Shown here piece by piece: positions 54,726 to 63,712 of a stretch of 64,000 nucleotides of DNA. The stretch is from contig NZ_CP049887.1 in NCBI RefSeq assembly GCF_011304195.1, positions 2,914,001 to 2,978,000 on the forward strand, written 5' to 3'. The translations under genes and the position numbers were made by a program. Origin of the DNA: Vagococcus hydrophili (GTDB lineage Bacteria > Bacillota > Bacilli > Lactobacillales > Vagococcaceae). The notes below the pieces were generated by a model, which was not told where the DNA came from, made no database searches, and saw only the letters and a program-made list of their open reading frames with translations. Position 1 is the first letter of the stretch. The number at the start of each line of letters is the position of its first letter.

Positions 54726-56945
54726 TTATTTTTTTTCCATTTCTCGGCGACGTTCCACTAACGCTGTCGCCACATTTGATCCGTTACTTCCTCGTCCAAA
54801 GGCTGCATCCATCCCATGTTTCACAGCGATTTCTGGAATAACTTGCGTTCCACCAGCCATGATCATGATTTTTTCACGGATTCCTTTTTCAATCGCTAAA
54901 TCATTAATACGTTGCATATTCTTGTAGTGAATATCATCATGACTGATAATTGTTGAAGCTAGCATGGCATCAGCATTTAATTCAATCGCTGCATCCACTA
55001 GTTTTTCAACTGGCACGCTAGTTCCTAGATAATGAACTTCAATTCCGAAACGTTCGATACCACCATGTTTAATATCGATGATTTCTCGTAAGCCCACTGA
55101 ATGCTCATCTTCTCCTACAGTTCCTGCTACGATCACCATTTTCTTGCGTTTAATGTCTTCACGAATTTCGTCGTCTGACATGACAACAGGTTCTTCTGGA
55201 ATGATGAGTGAATCTTTCTTAATTGAGAATGGCATACGCCCTTTCATCTCAATACGAGTTCCTTCTGCCGCTTGCATCACTTCTTTATTGATGACTTCGC
55301 AATCTTCAAGACCCATTTTTTTACCCATTTCAAGCGCTGCAAATTCTGCTACACGACTTGATTCTGGAATCATGAAGGTCATTAAAACCGTACCGTCTCC
55401 TTGCCACTCTGCTTCTGGTTTAATTAAGCCTTCTTCTCTGAATTCTTTTGTTTCTTCTAAACGTAAATTCACGTTATCATTTTCATCTAATTCATCAATA
55501 AAAATAATTTTTTCTGGTTTTTCAAATGTTGAACCACCAATTAATTTTGCTGGATCATCAATTGCTGACTCGTCATATTGAGCCACATTGTTGTAACCAA
55601 AGTGAGCGGTAACTGGTGCCATGTAGTCTTCATCACGTTTGTAAATCGTGTCAGCTCCTACACCACCATTAATTTTTCTTGAAATCCCGTCGCCATTTCG
55701 CTCTGGATAATTACCTGAATCCACAAAGAAAGCATCTTCTACCGATTGGAAGTAACCTCCTGCTTCAATCATTCCTTCTAAGAATAAAACAGAACGTTCT
55801 TTGATTTCACGCGCTTGTTCTCGCAATGGTCCATCTTCTTTTAACTCAACCATTTGATTGAAACCATCTAAGCCTTGGAAAACTTGTTTAGCTGTATCAC
55901 AGGCTTCAACATTATAAATATGCCAAGGAACGTTACGTCCTTCATCTGGCGTGATTGTTGATTGAATATCCGCACTTGTTAATTTTGAAATTAATAAGTT
56001 TAATACGTGAGTGACTGTTGCTTCACGAGTTGATGCTTCCATGTATTTCGTATTTTGTTGGGCACGCATGCGGTATTCACTAAAGAATTCACGTAAAGCC
56101 ACAGCATATGGTAAATCTAAGAACATAGATGGTGCTGGTGGCGCTGTTGGTGGTACTGTTGATAAACAAATATCTGATTTAGCCATCCCCACTTTATAAG
56201 AGAAGACTGAGTTAAGGGCATGTTGGACCATTAATTCAGGCATTACTTTCCACGCTTCACGAGCTGTTGCATTGGCATTATGTGCTCCGTCAATTTGAGC
56301 AATTCCTGCCCAAGCCATCACTTTTTTAGACTCACAGGCATCGATGAATGAACGAACCATATTAATGTTACGATACAATACATTATATTGTGGATCTTGA
56401 TGGGCTCCGTTCACCCCTTCTTCAGCAAACATAACCGCAACTTCCGGTCCTGCAATTCCTGATACATAACTATGATAGTTAATTGGGCGACCCACTTCTT
56501 CTTCAATGGCATCCAAAGCTTTTCTTTGGGCACGAACTTGTTTTCTTGTGATTGGAATTCCACCAATCCCTTGAGGCGTTCCTTCAATTAACCCTTCGAA
56601 ATGGGATTGTCCTGCAGTTCTGATTACCATAATATGATCGGCACCATGCCAAGCAGCCATACGCATTCTTCTAATATCATCTTCAAAACGACCAGAAGCG
56701 ATTTCTGTTGTGATAGATGATGTGCCTTGAGGATCAATATTACCAAAGTATTTAGCAGATGGTAGCGGCACTGATTGTTTTAACGATTCTGCCATGTCAT
56801 GGTATTCAAATTTATGAAGTTGATAATTTGGTACTGGTGTACGCCATACCCAACCACGTCGTTTAGGTCGGTAATTTTCTAAATCTGTCAAAATTTCATT
56901 AATATCTAATTTTTTATTTTTATCTAGTTTGATTGTTTCTGTCAT
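54726..56945 (-). CDS. oraE: D-ornithine 4,5-aminomutase large subunit OraE
   Basis: The ATG at 56945 with GGGAGG upstream is preferred (739 residues; a GTG one codon earlier overlaps the oraS stop). A TIM-barrel part (about residues 60-500) is followed by a C-terminal Rossmann domain. This has the cobalamin motif DEHSVG (about 613-618) with the axial His and the nearby Lys of DIKHGG (about 626), which in the Clostridium enzyme binds PLP in the resting state. The enzyme moves the terminal amino group of D-ornithine to C4, giving 2,4-diaminopentanoate, and needs adenosylcobalamin and PLP. It acts with OraS. Confidence 0.96.
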   Translation of the reverse strand: MTETIKLDKNKKLDINEILTDLENYRPKRRGWVWRTPVPNYQLHKFEYHDMAESLKQSVPLPSAKYFGNIDPQGTSSITTEIASGRFEDDIRRMRMAAWHGADHIMVIRTAGQSHFEGLIEGTPQGIGGIPITRKQVRAQRKALDAIEEEVGRPINYHSYVSGIAGPEVAVMFAEEGVNGAHQDPQYNVLYRNINMVRSFIDACESKKVMAWAGIAQIDGAHNANATAREAWKVMPELMVQHALNSVFSYKVGMAKSDICLSTVPPTAPPAPSMFLDLPYAVALREFFSEYRMRAQQNTKYMEASTREATVTHVLNLLISKLTSADIQSTITPDEGRNVPWHIYNVEACDTAKQVFQGLDGFNQMVELKEDGPLREQAREIKERSVLFLEGMIEAGGYFQSVEDAFFVDSGNYPERNGDGISRKINGGVGADTIYKRDEDYMAPVTAHFGYNNVAQYDESAIDDPAKLIGGSTFEKPEKIIFIDELDENDNVNLRLEETKEFREEGLIKPEAEWQGDGTVLMTFMIPESSRVAEFAALEMGKKMGLEDCEVINKEVMQAAEGTRIEMKGRMPFSIKKDSLIIPEEPVVMSDDEIREDIKRKKMVIVAGTVGEDEHSVGLREIIDIKHGGIERFGIEVHYLGTSVPVEKLVDAAIELNADAMLASTIISHDDIHYKNMQRINDLAIEKGIREKIMIMAGGTQVIPEIAVKHGMDAAFGRGSNGSNVATALVERRREMEKK

Positions 56946-56947
56946 CA

Positions 56948-57307
56948 CTAGTTACCTCCCTTAAAAATAGTTAAAACATCGTCCCAATACTCGCCTTGAC
57001 TTAATTTAATGCCAGCTTCTCTCACATCGATATTTTTTTCTTTAGCGATTCGGTAAACAATATGTCCTGCACCTTTTCCCATTAATTCGTGAGCAAGCAC
57101 TCGGTTCACAATTTCAGTTGCTTCAATCGAAGAGAATCCCATTCTTAATAAAACAGAACGCTCAATTGAAGGGGAAGTATATTCTCGTCCCATCTCAAGC
57201 ATTGGTTCCATAATTTCCTCTGATAAGGCCCAAAAACGATCCTTTAATTCATCATCTGATAATCCCACAAGATGTTTTCTTGCTTCTTCGTAAGTTACTT
57301 CTTCCAT
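56948..57307 (-). CDS. oraS: D-ornithine 4,5-aminomutase small subunit OraS
   Basis: The 119-residue helical protein (RKHLVGLSDDELKDRFWALSEEIMEPMLEMGREYTSPSIERS) matches OraS in length and sequence. It binds OraE to make the active heterodimer complex. Its TAG stop overlaps the oraE start region, and it lies 13 bases after ortB. Confidence 0.95.
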   Translation of the reverse strand: MEEVTYEEARKHLVGLSDDELKDRFWALSEEIMEPMLEMGREYTSPSIERSVLLRMGFSSIEATEIVNRVLAHELMGKGAGHIVYRIAKEKNIDVREAGIKLSQGEYWDDVLTIFKGGN

Positions 57308-57320
57308 TGATAGTCACCTC

Positions 57321-58727
57321 TTATTTTTTTAGTTGTTCGATATGTTTTATAACGTCTTCAACAGTTCCATTGATTTCTTCTGCTAAATAAGCTAATTCTT
57401 CTTTGGTTAATTCTCTCTCGATTCCTTTAATAGCATTTCTAATTGCTGAATGTCTTAATTTTTCTAAATCAACATCCTTAATCTCAATTGATTTTGGAGA
57501 ATCAGGTAAGACAATCGATACGCCAGGCTGTTCATCTCTTGGATTTCCAAAGTGAATATCAATCCCATTATCTCGTGCAAAAGATAACTGAGGCTGAACC
57601 GTTTTTCCAGCTCCTGTATATTCTGTTTCTTGAACCAAAATAATTTGATCCTCATCCATCTCTTGAGCAATGGCAAAAGCCGCTGCAAGGGATGTGTTCC
57701 CAGCTGGTCCTTTTTCAAGACCTTCTAAATTAGCGAGCATTTCTGTCACATAGAATACTTCCCCTTGGCTCATGGTTACATAACGATCCATGTAACGAAG
57801 CGGACGGGCTGCTGAACGTGGCACATCTGATCGATCTGGACCTGTTGTAAAAGGAACACCAAAACCAGTGTGTCCGGTTGTAAAGGATTTACGGTTAAAA
57901 TCACCATCTGAGGCCATATGTAAACCAGTTAGGTCAACACTTGCTGCTACAATTTTAGTGGTTGTATTCCCAGCTTTAATCATTCCTCTAGCAGTACCAG
58001 TTAAGTTACCACCACCAGCGTTGGTTGCTACTACCACATCTGGTTGCTTACCAACTTCTCGGTCAAACTGCTTAACAATTTCATAGCCTAAAGTTTCAAC
58101 ACCGGCTATCCCAAATGGTGTATAAAGTGACGCATTAAAATAGCCTGTTTGTTCCACAATTTGTAAGAATTGATAGAATAATTCTGGTCCAACAGTTAAT
58201 TGAACGACTTCTGCTCCTAAAGCTTCACATTTCCTAGCTTTTTCAACAATCTCTGGTTGTCCTTTTCCTTTTGAATCAAAACATTCTTGTACCACGATAC
58301 ATTTCAAGCCTAATTTAGCTGCATGAGACGCAACTGCTGCGCCGTAGTTCCCGCTAGTTGCAGTCACTACTCCTTTATAACCTAATTTTTTAGCATGGTA
58401 ACAAGAAACAGAGGCACGACGGTCTTTGAAACTCCCTGAGGCGTTCGCTGCTTCATCCTTCACAAAAATACGAGCGCCTTTTCCAGGTGCTGCATATTTA
58501 CGAGAAAGGGCTGTGATATTTTTTAATTCAACAATCGGTGTATTACCAACACCTAAGGCAGATTGAATTTCAATCATTTCATCAATGGAATAACCCACTT
58601 CTGACATCATTCGCTCATAATCAAAAGCAACATCGGATAATTTAAAATCTTCATAGTTTATTTTTAGAGAATCTTGAACTATTTTGTTTTTACGATCCAT
58701 GACTGCTTGATAGCTATTGTTAGACAT
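57321..58727 (-). CDS. ortB: 2-amino-4-oxopentanoate thiolase subunit OrtB
   Basis: The 468-residue PLP enzyme of the tryptophan synthase beta/threonine synthase fold has the PLP lysine in ANASGSFKDRRASVSCYHAKK, TSGNYGAAVASHAAKLG and TNAGGGNLTGTARGM. With OrtA it splits 2-amino-4-oxopentanoate with CoA into acetyl-CoA and D-alanine. It overlaps ortA by one base. Confidence 0.95.
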   Translation of the reverse strand: MSNNSYQAVMDRKNKIVQDSLKINYEDFKLSDVAFDYERMMSEVGYSIDEMIEIQSALGVGNTPIVELKNITALSRKYAAPGKGARIFVKDEAANASGSFKDRRASVSCYHAKKLGYKGVVTATSGNYGAAVASHAAKLGLKCIVVQECFDSKGKGQPEIVEKARKCEALGAEVVQLTVGPELFYQFLQIVEQTGYFNASLYTPFGIAGVETLGYEIVKQFDREVGKQPDVVVATNAGGGNLTGTARGMIKAGNTTTKIVAASVDLTGLHMASDGDFNRKSFTTGHTGFGVPFTTGPDRSDVPRSAARPLRYMDRYVTMSQGEVFYVTEMLANLEGLEKGPAGNTSLAAAFAIAQEMDEDQIILVQETEYTGAGKTVQPQLSFARDNGIDIHFGNPRDEQPGVSIVLPDSPKSIEIKDVDLEKLRHSAIRNAIKGIERELTKEELAYLAEEINGTVEDVIKHIEQLKK

Positions 58728-59026
58728 TAATAATCACCTCCAAATAATTCTTTTCTGATGGTTTGGTCAATCTCTAGAATTTCTGGCACAAATTCACCAA
58801 AACTATGTCGGAATGTTGGATGTACCTGAATTAATTTTCCTTCAACTAATCGTCCAGTTACCGTTTTTACAGTCACCATTTCGCCTAATTCAGCATCTTC
58901 AGTTAGAAAACCCTTCACCCACATTTCTAGTGGCACACTTTTTGTATCATCTGGTACTTGTGGCGCTCTTTGATCAGATGTCAAAACAACTGAATGAACT
59001 TGAACCCACTCATTTTTCTTAATCAT
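58727..59026 (-). CDS. ortA: 2-amino-4-oxopentanoate thiolase subunit OrtA
   Basis: The ATG at 59024-59026 behind GGAGG is preferred over the longer frame from 59041. The 99-residue beta-rich protein (KKNEWVQVHSVVLTSDQRAP, VPLEMWVKGFL, VHPTFRHSFGEFVPEI) is the small thiolase subunit. It lies between ord and ortB, as in the Clostridium ornithine cluster. Confidence 0.93.
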   Translation of the reverse strand: MIKKNEWVQVHSVVLTSDQRAPQVPDDTKSVPLEMWVKGFLTEDAELGEMVTVKTVTGRLVEGKLIQVHPTFRHSFGEFVPEILEIDQTIRKELFGGDY

Positions 59027-59044
59027 GTCTAAAGCCTCCATTAT

Positions 59045-60103
59045 TTATTTAACGATTTTTGCCTCTGGATGAATTTGATCTCTAAAATCACCTAAAATAG
59101 CATGTGGAATTGGTAAATCAATCATTGTTACAAGTCCAGGACGAGCGTTGATGGTTTGCGGAATCATGTTGACACACATCGCTATCGTTCCAACACCACC
59201 TTCAACTTCTGGTGAGTTCACCACATTAATCGCTGGATTTCCATCAATAATCACGTAATCGCCTGTACTAACACCCACTTGTTCTGGTTCGATTTGTTGA
59301 GGATGATCCATCTCGATGATCGTTTCTCCGTCCTTTTTACCCCAAGCTTTCATCGCAACACCTGCAATTGAACCAGCTTTCGCTTCACCATGAGGCGCTA
59401 CACGATCTACGTCTGTGACGATTGGTTCCATGTCTTGAACGATTTCATCTAATTCTATTCCTAAGGCTGTTGACATGAGTGAAATAGATTCAGGGAAACC
59501 AACGTGTCCAGCTAATGTTCCTTCTGCTTTACCTTTTTCAAACTCTTCTACAGAAATACCGATGCCTTGTTCTTCCATTACCGCTGCTCCAAATGGAGAC
59601 AATGAATTGACACGACGAGATGTAATTTTTTTAATATCTGTACAAGCACCAGTCATAACTAAAACAAGTACATCCATAATTAAGCCTGGATTAATTCCAG
59701 TTCCTAAAACAGACACCCCATTTTCTTTTGCTAAAGCGTCAATTTTTTCTGCTAATTCAGGATTTTGAGCTTTAGGAAAAGCCATTTCTTCGGCACTTGT
59801 AACGACATTCATTTTATGTTCAACGATTAATTTAATTTTATCGAAAGCTTTTTTAGTAAATGAATCTGTACATAATAAAACAACGTCTGCACGTTTTTCT
59901 GTAATGTACTCTTCTACCGTTCCAATCTTGATATTTTCTTTTCCTTCAAAAGTTTCTCCTAAATGTTCAAAAATTGGTTTACCGATTTTATCACCAATAT
60001 CAATAGCTCCAACAACATCCACACCTTTTTTTCCTAATAACATACGTGCCATTCCAGAGCCCATAGCTCCCATTCCCCAAATAATTACTTTTACGTTTTG
60101 CAT
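59045..60103 (-). CDS. ord: 2,4-diaminopentanoate dehydrogenase
   Basis: The 352-residue protein has an N-terminal Rossmann motif IIWGMGAMGSGMARMLLGKKG and a dihydrodipicolinate reductase-like C-terminal domain (GTGINPGLIMDVLVLVMTG). It deaminates 2,4-diaminopentanoate oxidatively at C4 to 2-amino-4-oxopentanoate with NAD(P)+. It starts behind GGAGGAAATATTA, 19 bases after orr. Confidence 0.94.
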   Translation of the reverse strand: MQNVKVIIWGMGAMGSGMARMLLGKKGVDVVGAIDIGDKIGKPIFEHLGETFEGKENIKIGTVEEYITEKRADVVLLCTDSFTKKAFDKIKLIVEHKMNVVTSAEEMAFPKAQNPELAEKIDALAKENGVSVLGTGINPGLIMDVLVLVMTGACTDIKKITSRRVNSLSPFGAAVMEEQGIGISVEEFEKGKAEGTLAGHVGFPESISLMSTALGIELDEIVQDMEPIVTDVDRVAPHGEAKAGSIAGVAMKAWGKKDGETIIEMDHPQQIEPEQVGVSTGDYVIIDGNPAINVVNSPEVEGGVGTIAMCVNMIPQTINARPGLVTMIDLPIPHAILGDFRDQIHPEAKIVK

Positions 60104-60122
60104 TAATATTTCCTCCTATTTT

Positions 60123-61202
60123 TTATATAAATTCTTTTTTAACATACTCACTGGTAAAACAACTTAATAGCGAACCATAATCTAAACTAAATGAAACTTC
60201 ATCGCCTACTTGGTAATCATCTTTTGCCTTAGTAAAATCAATAATCAAATGATCAGAGCTGGCTCCTATGATTTCAAGACGAGAATCAAGAGGCGTGATT
60301 GCTGTATGATCAACATCTTGACGCCCAATCCCGACAATACCTCGTTTCATTAGTCCTTTATCAACAAAGGTTGGTTTATTACCAAATGCGTCCACACCTA
60401 CTTCACCAATGGGATAAGATGGTTTTGTTTTATACTCAACAATTTCTGTTTTTAAAGTAAACACATCTTGATGCATCTCTTGATAATCTTTTCCGTAAGC
60501 TGTTTCTCTTCCTAAAACAAAGGCTTCTCCAATTCTTAAATTAGTGATGCCATTCGGTAAATTTTCCTTCGTATCAGGTTCTAGCATATAAACGGAACTT
60601 GAATTACCACCAGAAATCATCGTTAATGCCACATCAAAGCACGCTTCTATTTGCATTTTGTATTTAACTAATTGATTTAAAATAGCTTCTGTTGGAATGA
60701 CTGCTCCGTAGCACGTTAAGTTAACTCCTAAACCAACTAGTTCAATATTTTCTAATGTCATAATCTCTTCGACGATAGAAAAAAGTTCCTCTTCTTCAAA
60801 AATCCCTTCTCTCAAGTCTCCTAAATCAACCATTAAAAGAATGCGATGTTGCTTACCTTGACGAGCCGCTTCTTCATCTAGTTTCTTTATCACTTCAATT
60901 TCTGTATTAAAACTAATATCTGTGTATTTCACCACTTCTGGTATTTCACTGATCATTGGAATTCTTACCAAAACTTTTTCTTTTGATGTCTCCTGATTAT
61001 TAATAAAATTTTCAACTCGTGAATCTCCTAAATAATCAATCTCCTCACACGCATCATAAACTGAGATTATCTCAGGATGAGCCGAAAAAGATTTAGTGAT
61101 AGCGGTTACAGAAATGTCGTTATTTTTCTTAATTCTCTTTGAAAGAAAGTCGATATTTTCTTTTATTTTTACTAAATCAACCACAATTCTCGGATTTTGC
61201 AT
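60123..61202 (-). CDS. orr: Ornithine racemase (alanine racemase fold)
   Basis: The ATG at 61200-61202 behind GAGGAGG is preferred, giving 359 residues; the longest frame starts 17 codons earlier. It has the PLP lysine region VTAITKSFSAHPEI, LLMVDLGDLREGI and ISGGNSSSVYMLEP, typical of the ornithine racemase branch of the alanine racemase N-terminal family. It makes D-ornithine from L-ornithine for OraSE. It is the first gene of the operon orr-ord-ortA-ortB-oraS-oraE-mutL, with an operator 76 bases upstream. Confidence 0.93.
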   Translation of the reverse strand: MQNPRIVVDLVKIKENIDFLSKRIKKNNDISVTAITKSFSAHPEIISVYDACEEIDYLGDSRVENFINNQETSKEKVLVRIPMISEIPEVVKYTDISFNTEIEVIKKLDEEAARQGKQHRILLMVDLGDLREGIFEEEELFSIVEEIMTLENIELVGLGVNLTCYGAVIPTEAILNQLVKYKMQIEACFDVALTMISGGNSSSVYMLEPDTKENLPNGITNLRIGEAFVLGRETAYGKDYQEMHQDVFTLKTEIVEYKTKPSYPIGEVGVDAFGNKPTFVDKGLMKRGIVGIGRQDVDHTAITPLDSRLEIIGASSDHLIIDFTKAKDDYQVGDEVSFSLDYGSLLSCFTSEYVKKEFI

Positions 61203-61277
61203 TGCGATCCTCCTCTTATTAGGTTTCTTCTCTACTTTAAGTATAACGGTCAAACAGGCTTTTAAATTGCCAAAATG

Positions 61278-61292
61278 GAATAGTCACTATCA
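61278..61292. promoter_or_regulatory. Operator, copy 2 (ornithine operon)
   Basis: GAATAGTCACTATCA matches copy 1 at 12 of 15 positions, with the left half and the core kept. It lies 76 bases upstream of the orr start. Confidence 0.5.
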
Positions 61293-61302
61293 TAAATAAC
61301 AA

Positions 61303-61498
61303 CTAATCTGCCCCTGATTGAACAGAATTAAACAAAGCTTCATTTAAATTAGACACACACAAACCACTCGCACCAACTAAAAGTGCTGTCTTAGCAACTT
61401 CTACAACACCATGTCCATAGCTATCAGCTTTGACAACAGCAAACAATTCAACAGGAGAAGACAACGACTCTATTTTTTCGACATAAACTTGGAATCAT
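61303..61498 (-). pseudogene. Alanine racemase N-terminal remnant
   Basis: The frame [20 protein letters not shown] is followed by VKADSYGHG, which is the PLP-lysine motif of alanine racemases, and by [20 protein letters not shown]. It stops with TAG at 61303 after about 64 residues. Upstream, a good site and ATG (61498) are out of frame with it, so the piece is both frameshifted and truncated. It lies between the permease and orr, next to a cluster that yields D-alanine, so it may once have made L-alanine. Confidence 0.8.
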
Positions 61499-61531
61499 TT
61501 TCTTCTCCCCTTTAAGGAATTATCAAGTGTT

Positions 61532-62896
61532 CTATGCGATATCTCCTGCTTTGTCATCTTTATTATGCTTGTCTTTTTTCTCATAATAATTGTAAACAGG
61601 TAAGCCCAGTAGCATGATAATAATGCCAGCCATTGCGTAAGTAAATTGAGTGATGATGGTACTTATAACAACAGCTGCCCCACCTAAAATAGCCACGATT
61701 GGAATAAATGGATATAAAGGAACTTTGTAAGGTCTAACAGCATCAGGTTGTGTTTTTCTTAATTTAATGACACCATAAAACGTTAAAATATAAAAATTCC
61801 AAATCATAAATGTTGATAAGTCCGTTAATAAATCATATTTTCCAGTTAAGCAGTAAAGTGAAGAAACAATAAAAACAAACCAAGTCGCATTGGATGGTAC
61901 TCCATTTTTGTTAACTTTCTTTAAAACATGACTAAAAGGAATCCGGTCACTTTGAGCTAAAGTAAACGTTGACCTAGCTGCTGTAAAGACGTACCCGTTT
62001 AGCCCTCCAAACACCGAAATGAGAATCCCGATGGAAACAAATTGCCCCCCTTTTTGACCAAATAAAATTTTAGAAACATCTGCAGCTGGCGTTTCTGTTA
62101 ACATTAATTGATCCGCTGGCATTACCCATAAATAAGCCACGTTCATAACAATATAAATAAATGCAACGACTGAAATCCCTAAAATTAACGCTTTCGGTAG
62201 ATCTTTCCCAGGATTTTTCATCTCTCCAGCAATCATTCCAACACCCATCCAACCATCAAAAGCGAAAAGGGCAGCAAGTAGCGCAAGCGAGAATGCTTTC
62301 CCTGGATTTAAATCAGGACCAAGTAAGGGTGTTAACACATCATTACCTGTCCCTTTAACAAAACTTACAGCAATAATTGTGACCAACGGAACCAATTTAC
62401 CTACAGTCGCAATGTTTTGAATAATACCACTTGTTCTTGATCCTAAATTATTCATAAAGGCAAGAAAACCAGTTGTTCCAATTGCTAAAAGCACTTTTGG
62501 CCAGTAGTTATCTGAGGGAAAGCCTAAAAGACTAGCTCCTTGCACTCCGAATACCACTGCAATTGCTGCTGTTGAACCGGTTTGATACAATGTCGAATCA
62601 ACCCAACCTGTCATAAAACCTAATTTTGGACCGTAAATATCGTGAATATATGTTACCATTCCACCTGTTTTTGGAATCATTCCTGCCACTTCTGCAGCAG
62701 TTAAAGCACCTGCTAAAGAAAGAATTGCTGCAACAACCCAAGCCAACATACCTAGTCCCGGTGCGCCACCGGTAGCATTAAAAATCGCGTAAGGTTTAAA
62801 AAAGATTCCTGAACCTACAACCATTCCTATAATAGTTGTTAGAGCAACTGTAAAACCCAAAGTTTTCTTTAACTGATTAGTTTCACCATCAGACAT
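61532..62896 (-). CDS. APC family amino acid permease, likely for ornithine
   Basis: The ATG at 62894-62896 behind TTTGGAGG is preferred, giving 454 residues; the long frame to 62998 is unsupported. There are 12 transmembrane segments and the APC first-helix motif TTIIGMVVGSGIFFKP, then GGMVTYIHDIYGPKLGFMTGW, like LAT/SteT-type exchangers. It lies upstream of the ornithine operon on the same strand and shares its operator, so ornithine uptake or ornithine/product exchange is the likely role. Confidence 0.82.
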   Translation of the reverse strand: MSDGETNQLKKTLGFTVALTTIIGMVVGSGIFFKPYAIFNATGGAPGLGMLAWVVAAILSLAGALTAAEVAGMIPKTGGMVTYIHDIYGPKLGFMTGWVDSTLYQTGSTAAIAVVFGVQGASLLGFPSDNYWPKVLLAIGTTGFLAFMNNLGSRTSGIIQNIATVGKLVPLVTIIAVSFVKGTGNDVLTPLLGPDLNPGKAFSLALLAALFAFDGWMGVGMIAGEMKNPGKDLPKALILGISVVAFIYIVMNVAYLWVMPADQLMLTETPAADVSKILFGQKGGQFVSIGILISVFGGLNGYVFTAARSTFTLAQSDRIPFSHVLKKVNKNGVPSNATWFVFIVSSLYCLTGKYDLLTDLSTFMIWNFYILTFYGVIKLRKTQPDAVRPYKVPLYPFIPIVAILGGAAVVISTIITQFTYAMAGIIIMLLGLPVYNYYEKKDKHNKDDKAGDIA

Positions 62897-63216
62897 GTTT
62901 TTACCTCCAAATTTTCTAATATAATTATTTTCCAAATAATTATAGTGGTTCTTTAATATTTTCACGTTGGACATTATTTTCAAATAAATGTTAAGCACAA
63001 TTTAATCAAGAAATATAATCAAGGTTTTACTAAATAAATAGTTTAAGTATATTGAGATTTCTATCGACACATGTTATTGATTCATTTTTAACTGCTAATT
63101 AGTTTAGTAATTAACAAGTGAATACGAGATGATTGTGAATTTTTATGAAGCCTCCTTTTTTCTATACTTGTAATCAAACAACAGATGTTTTATTTGAACT
63201 GTACATTTATATATTA

Positions 63217-63231
63217 ATGATAACGCTTTCT
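63217..63231 (+). promoter_or_regulatory. CcpA cre-like site before the permease
   Basis: ATGATAACGCTTTCT matches cre consensus WTGNAANCGNWNNCW with one mismatch. On the minus strand it overlaps a possible -10 TATCAT, so CcpA would block the permease promoter. Confidence 0.5.
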
Positions 63232-63255
63232 TTGTTATTTTGGAAACCTTCCTTC

Positions 63256-63270
63256 GAATAGTACCTATTC
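63256..63270. promoter_or_regulatory. Operator, copy 3 (permease)
   Basis: GAATAGTACCTATTC matches copy 1 at 13 of 15 positions. The similarity continues in ACTTT directly after it, as at 52030-52034. Confidence 0.55.
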
Positions 63271-63313
63271 ACTTTTAGAATACACCTTTAATCCTATTAT
63301 TTTGAGAACTATT

Positions 63314-63376
63314 CACAAAAAAATAAGTCATTATTTCACAAAAACAACCTGTTCTTGTAAATAATGACTTATTTAT
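63314..63376 (-). terminator. Long-stem terminator
   Basis: AAATAAGTCATTATTT (63321-63336) and AAATAATGACTTATTT (63359-63374) are perfect 16-base arms. On the minus strand TTTTTTGTG follows. It ends the small gene at 63397. Confidence 0.8.
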
Positions 63377-63396
63377 AATAATCTTTAGGACACTCT

Positions 63397-63630
63397 TTAT
63401 TCAATTATCTTTTTGACTTTGAAGGCATAGGTATTTTTTGATGGTTCTTCCTGATCAGATAAATCAAATAGTATATGCTCTTTTTCTGGATGATCTGGAT
63501 CATTCACTATGACTAATTGACGTCCTTTTTTCCACTTCAACCGCTCAACTTGTGCTGTTCTTTCAAGTTCTTTGGTATCAAAATTCGAAGCCAAAGCATT
63601 CCCTAAATTAAAGAATAATGTCTCTTCCAT
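63397..63630 (-). CDS. Small hypothetical protein
   Basis: The ATG at 63628-63630 behind AAAGGA gives 77 residues; a GTG three codons earlier is also possible. The product is soluble and charged (METLFFNLGNALASNFDTKE-like start, then RLKWKKGRQLVIVNDPDHPE). I do not recognise the family. It has its own terminator and is followed upstream by folP on the same strand. Confidence 0.6.
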   Translation of the reverse strand: MEETLFFNLGNALASNFDTKELERTAQVERLKWKKGRQLVIVNDPDHPEKEHILFDLSDQEEPSKNTYAFKVKKIIE

Positions 63631-63712
63631 TTTTACCACTTCCTTTATGAAATATTAGCTACATTTATGTATTAATTATATCATAAGTTGTAAAAAAGGA
63701 AGCCAATTTCAT

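Larger units (their letters stand above)
62897..63396. other. Long control region upstream of the permease
   Basis: No gene is seen in these 500 bases. They hold a cre-like site (63217-63231), operator copy 3 (63256-63270) and the terminator of the small gene at 63397. The 5' leader of the permease mRNA could be over 200 bases. I see no known riboswitch core in it. Confidence 0.6.
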
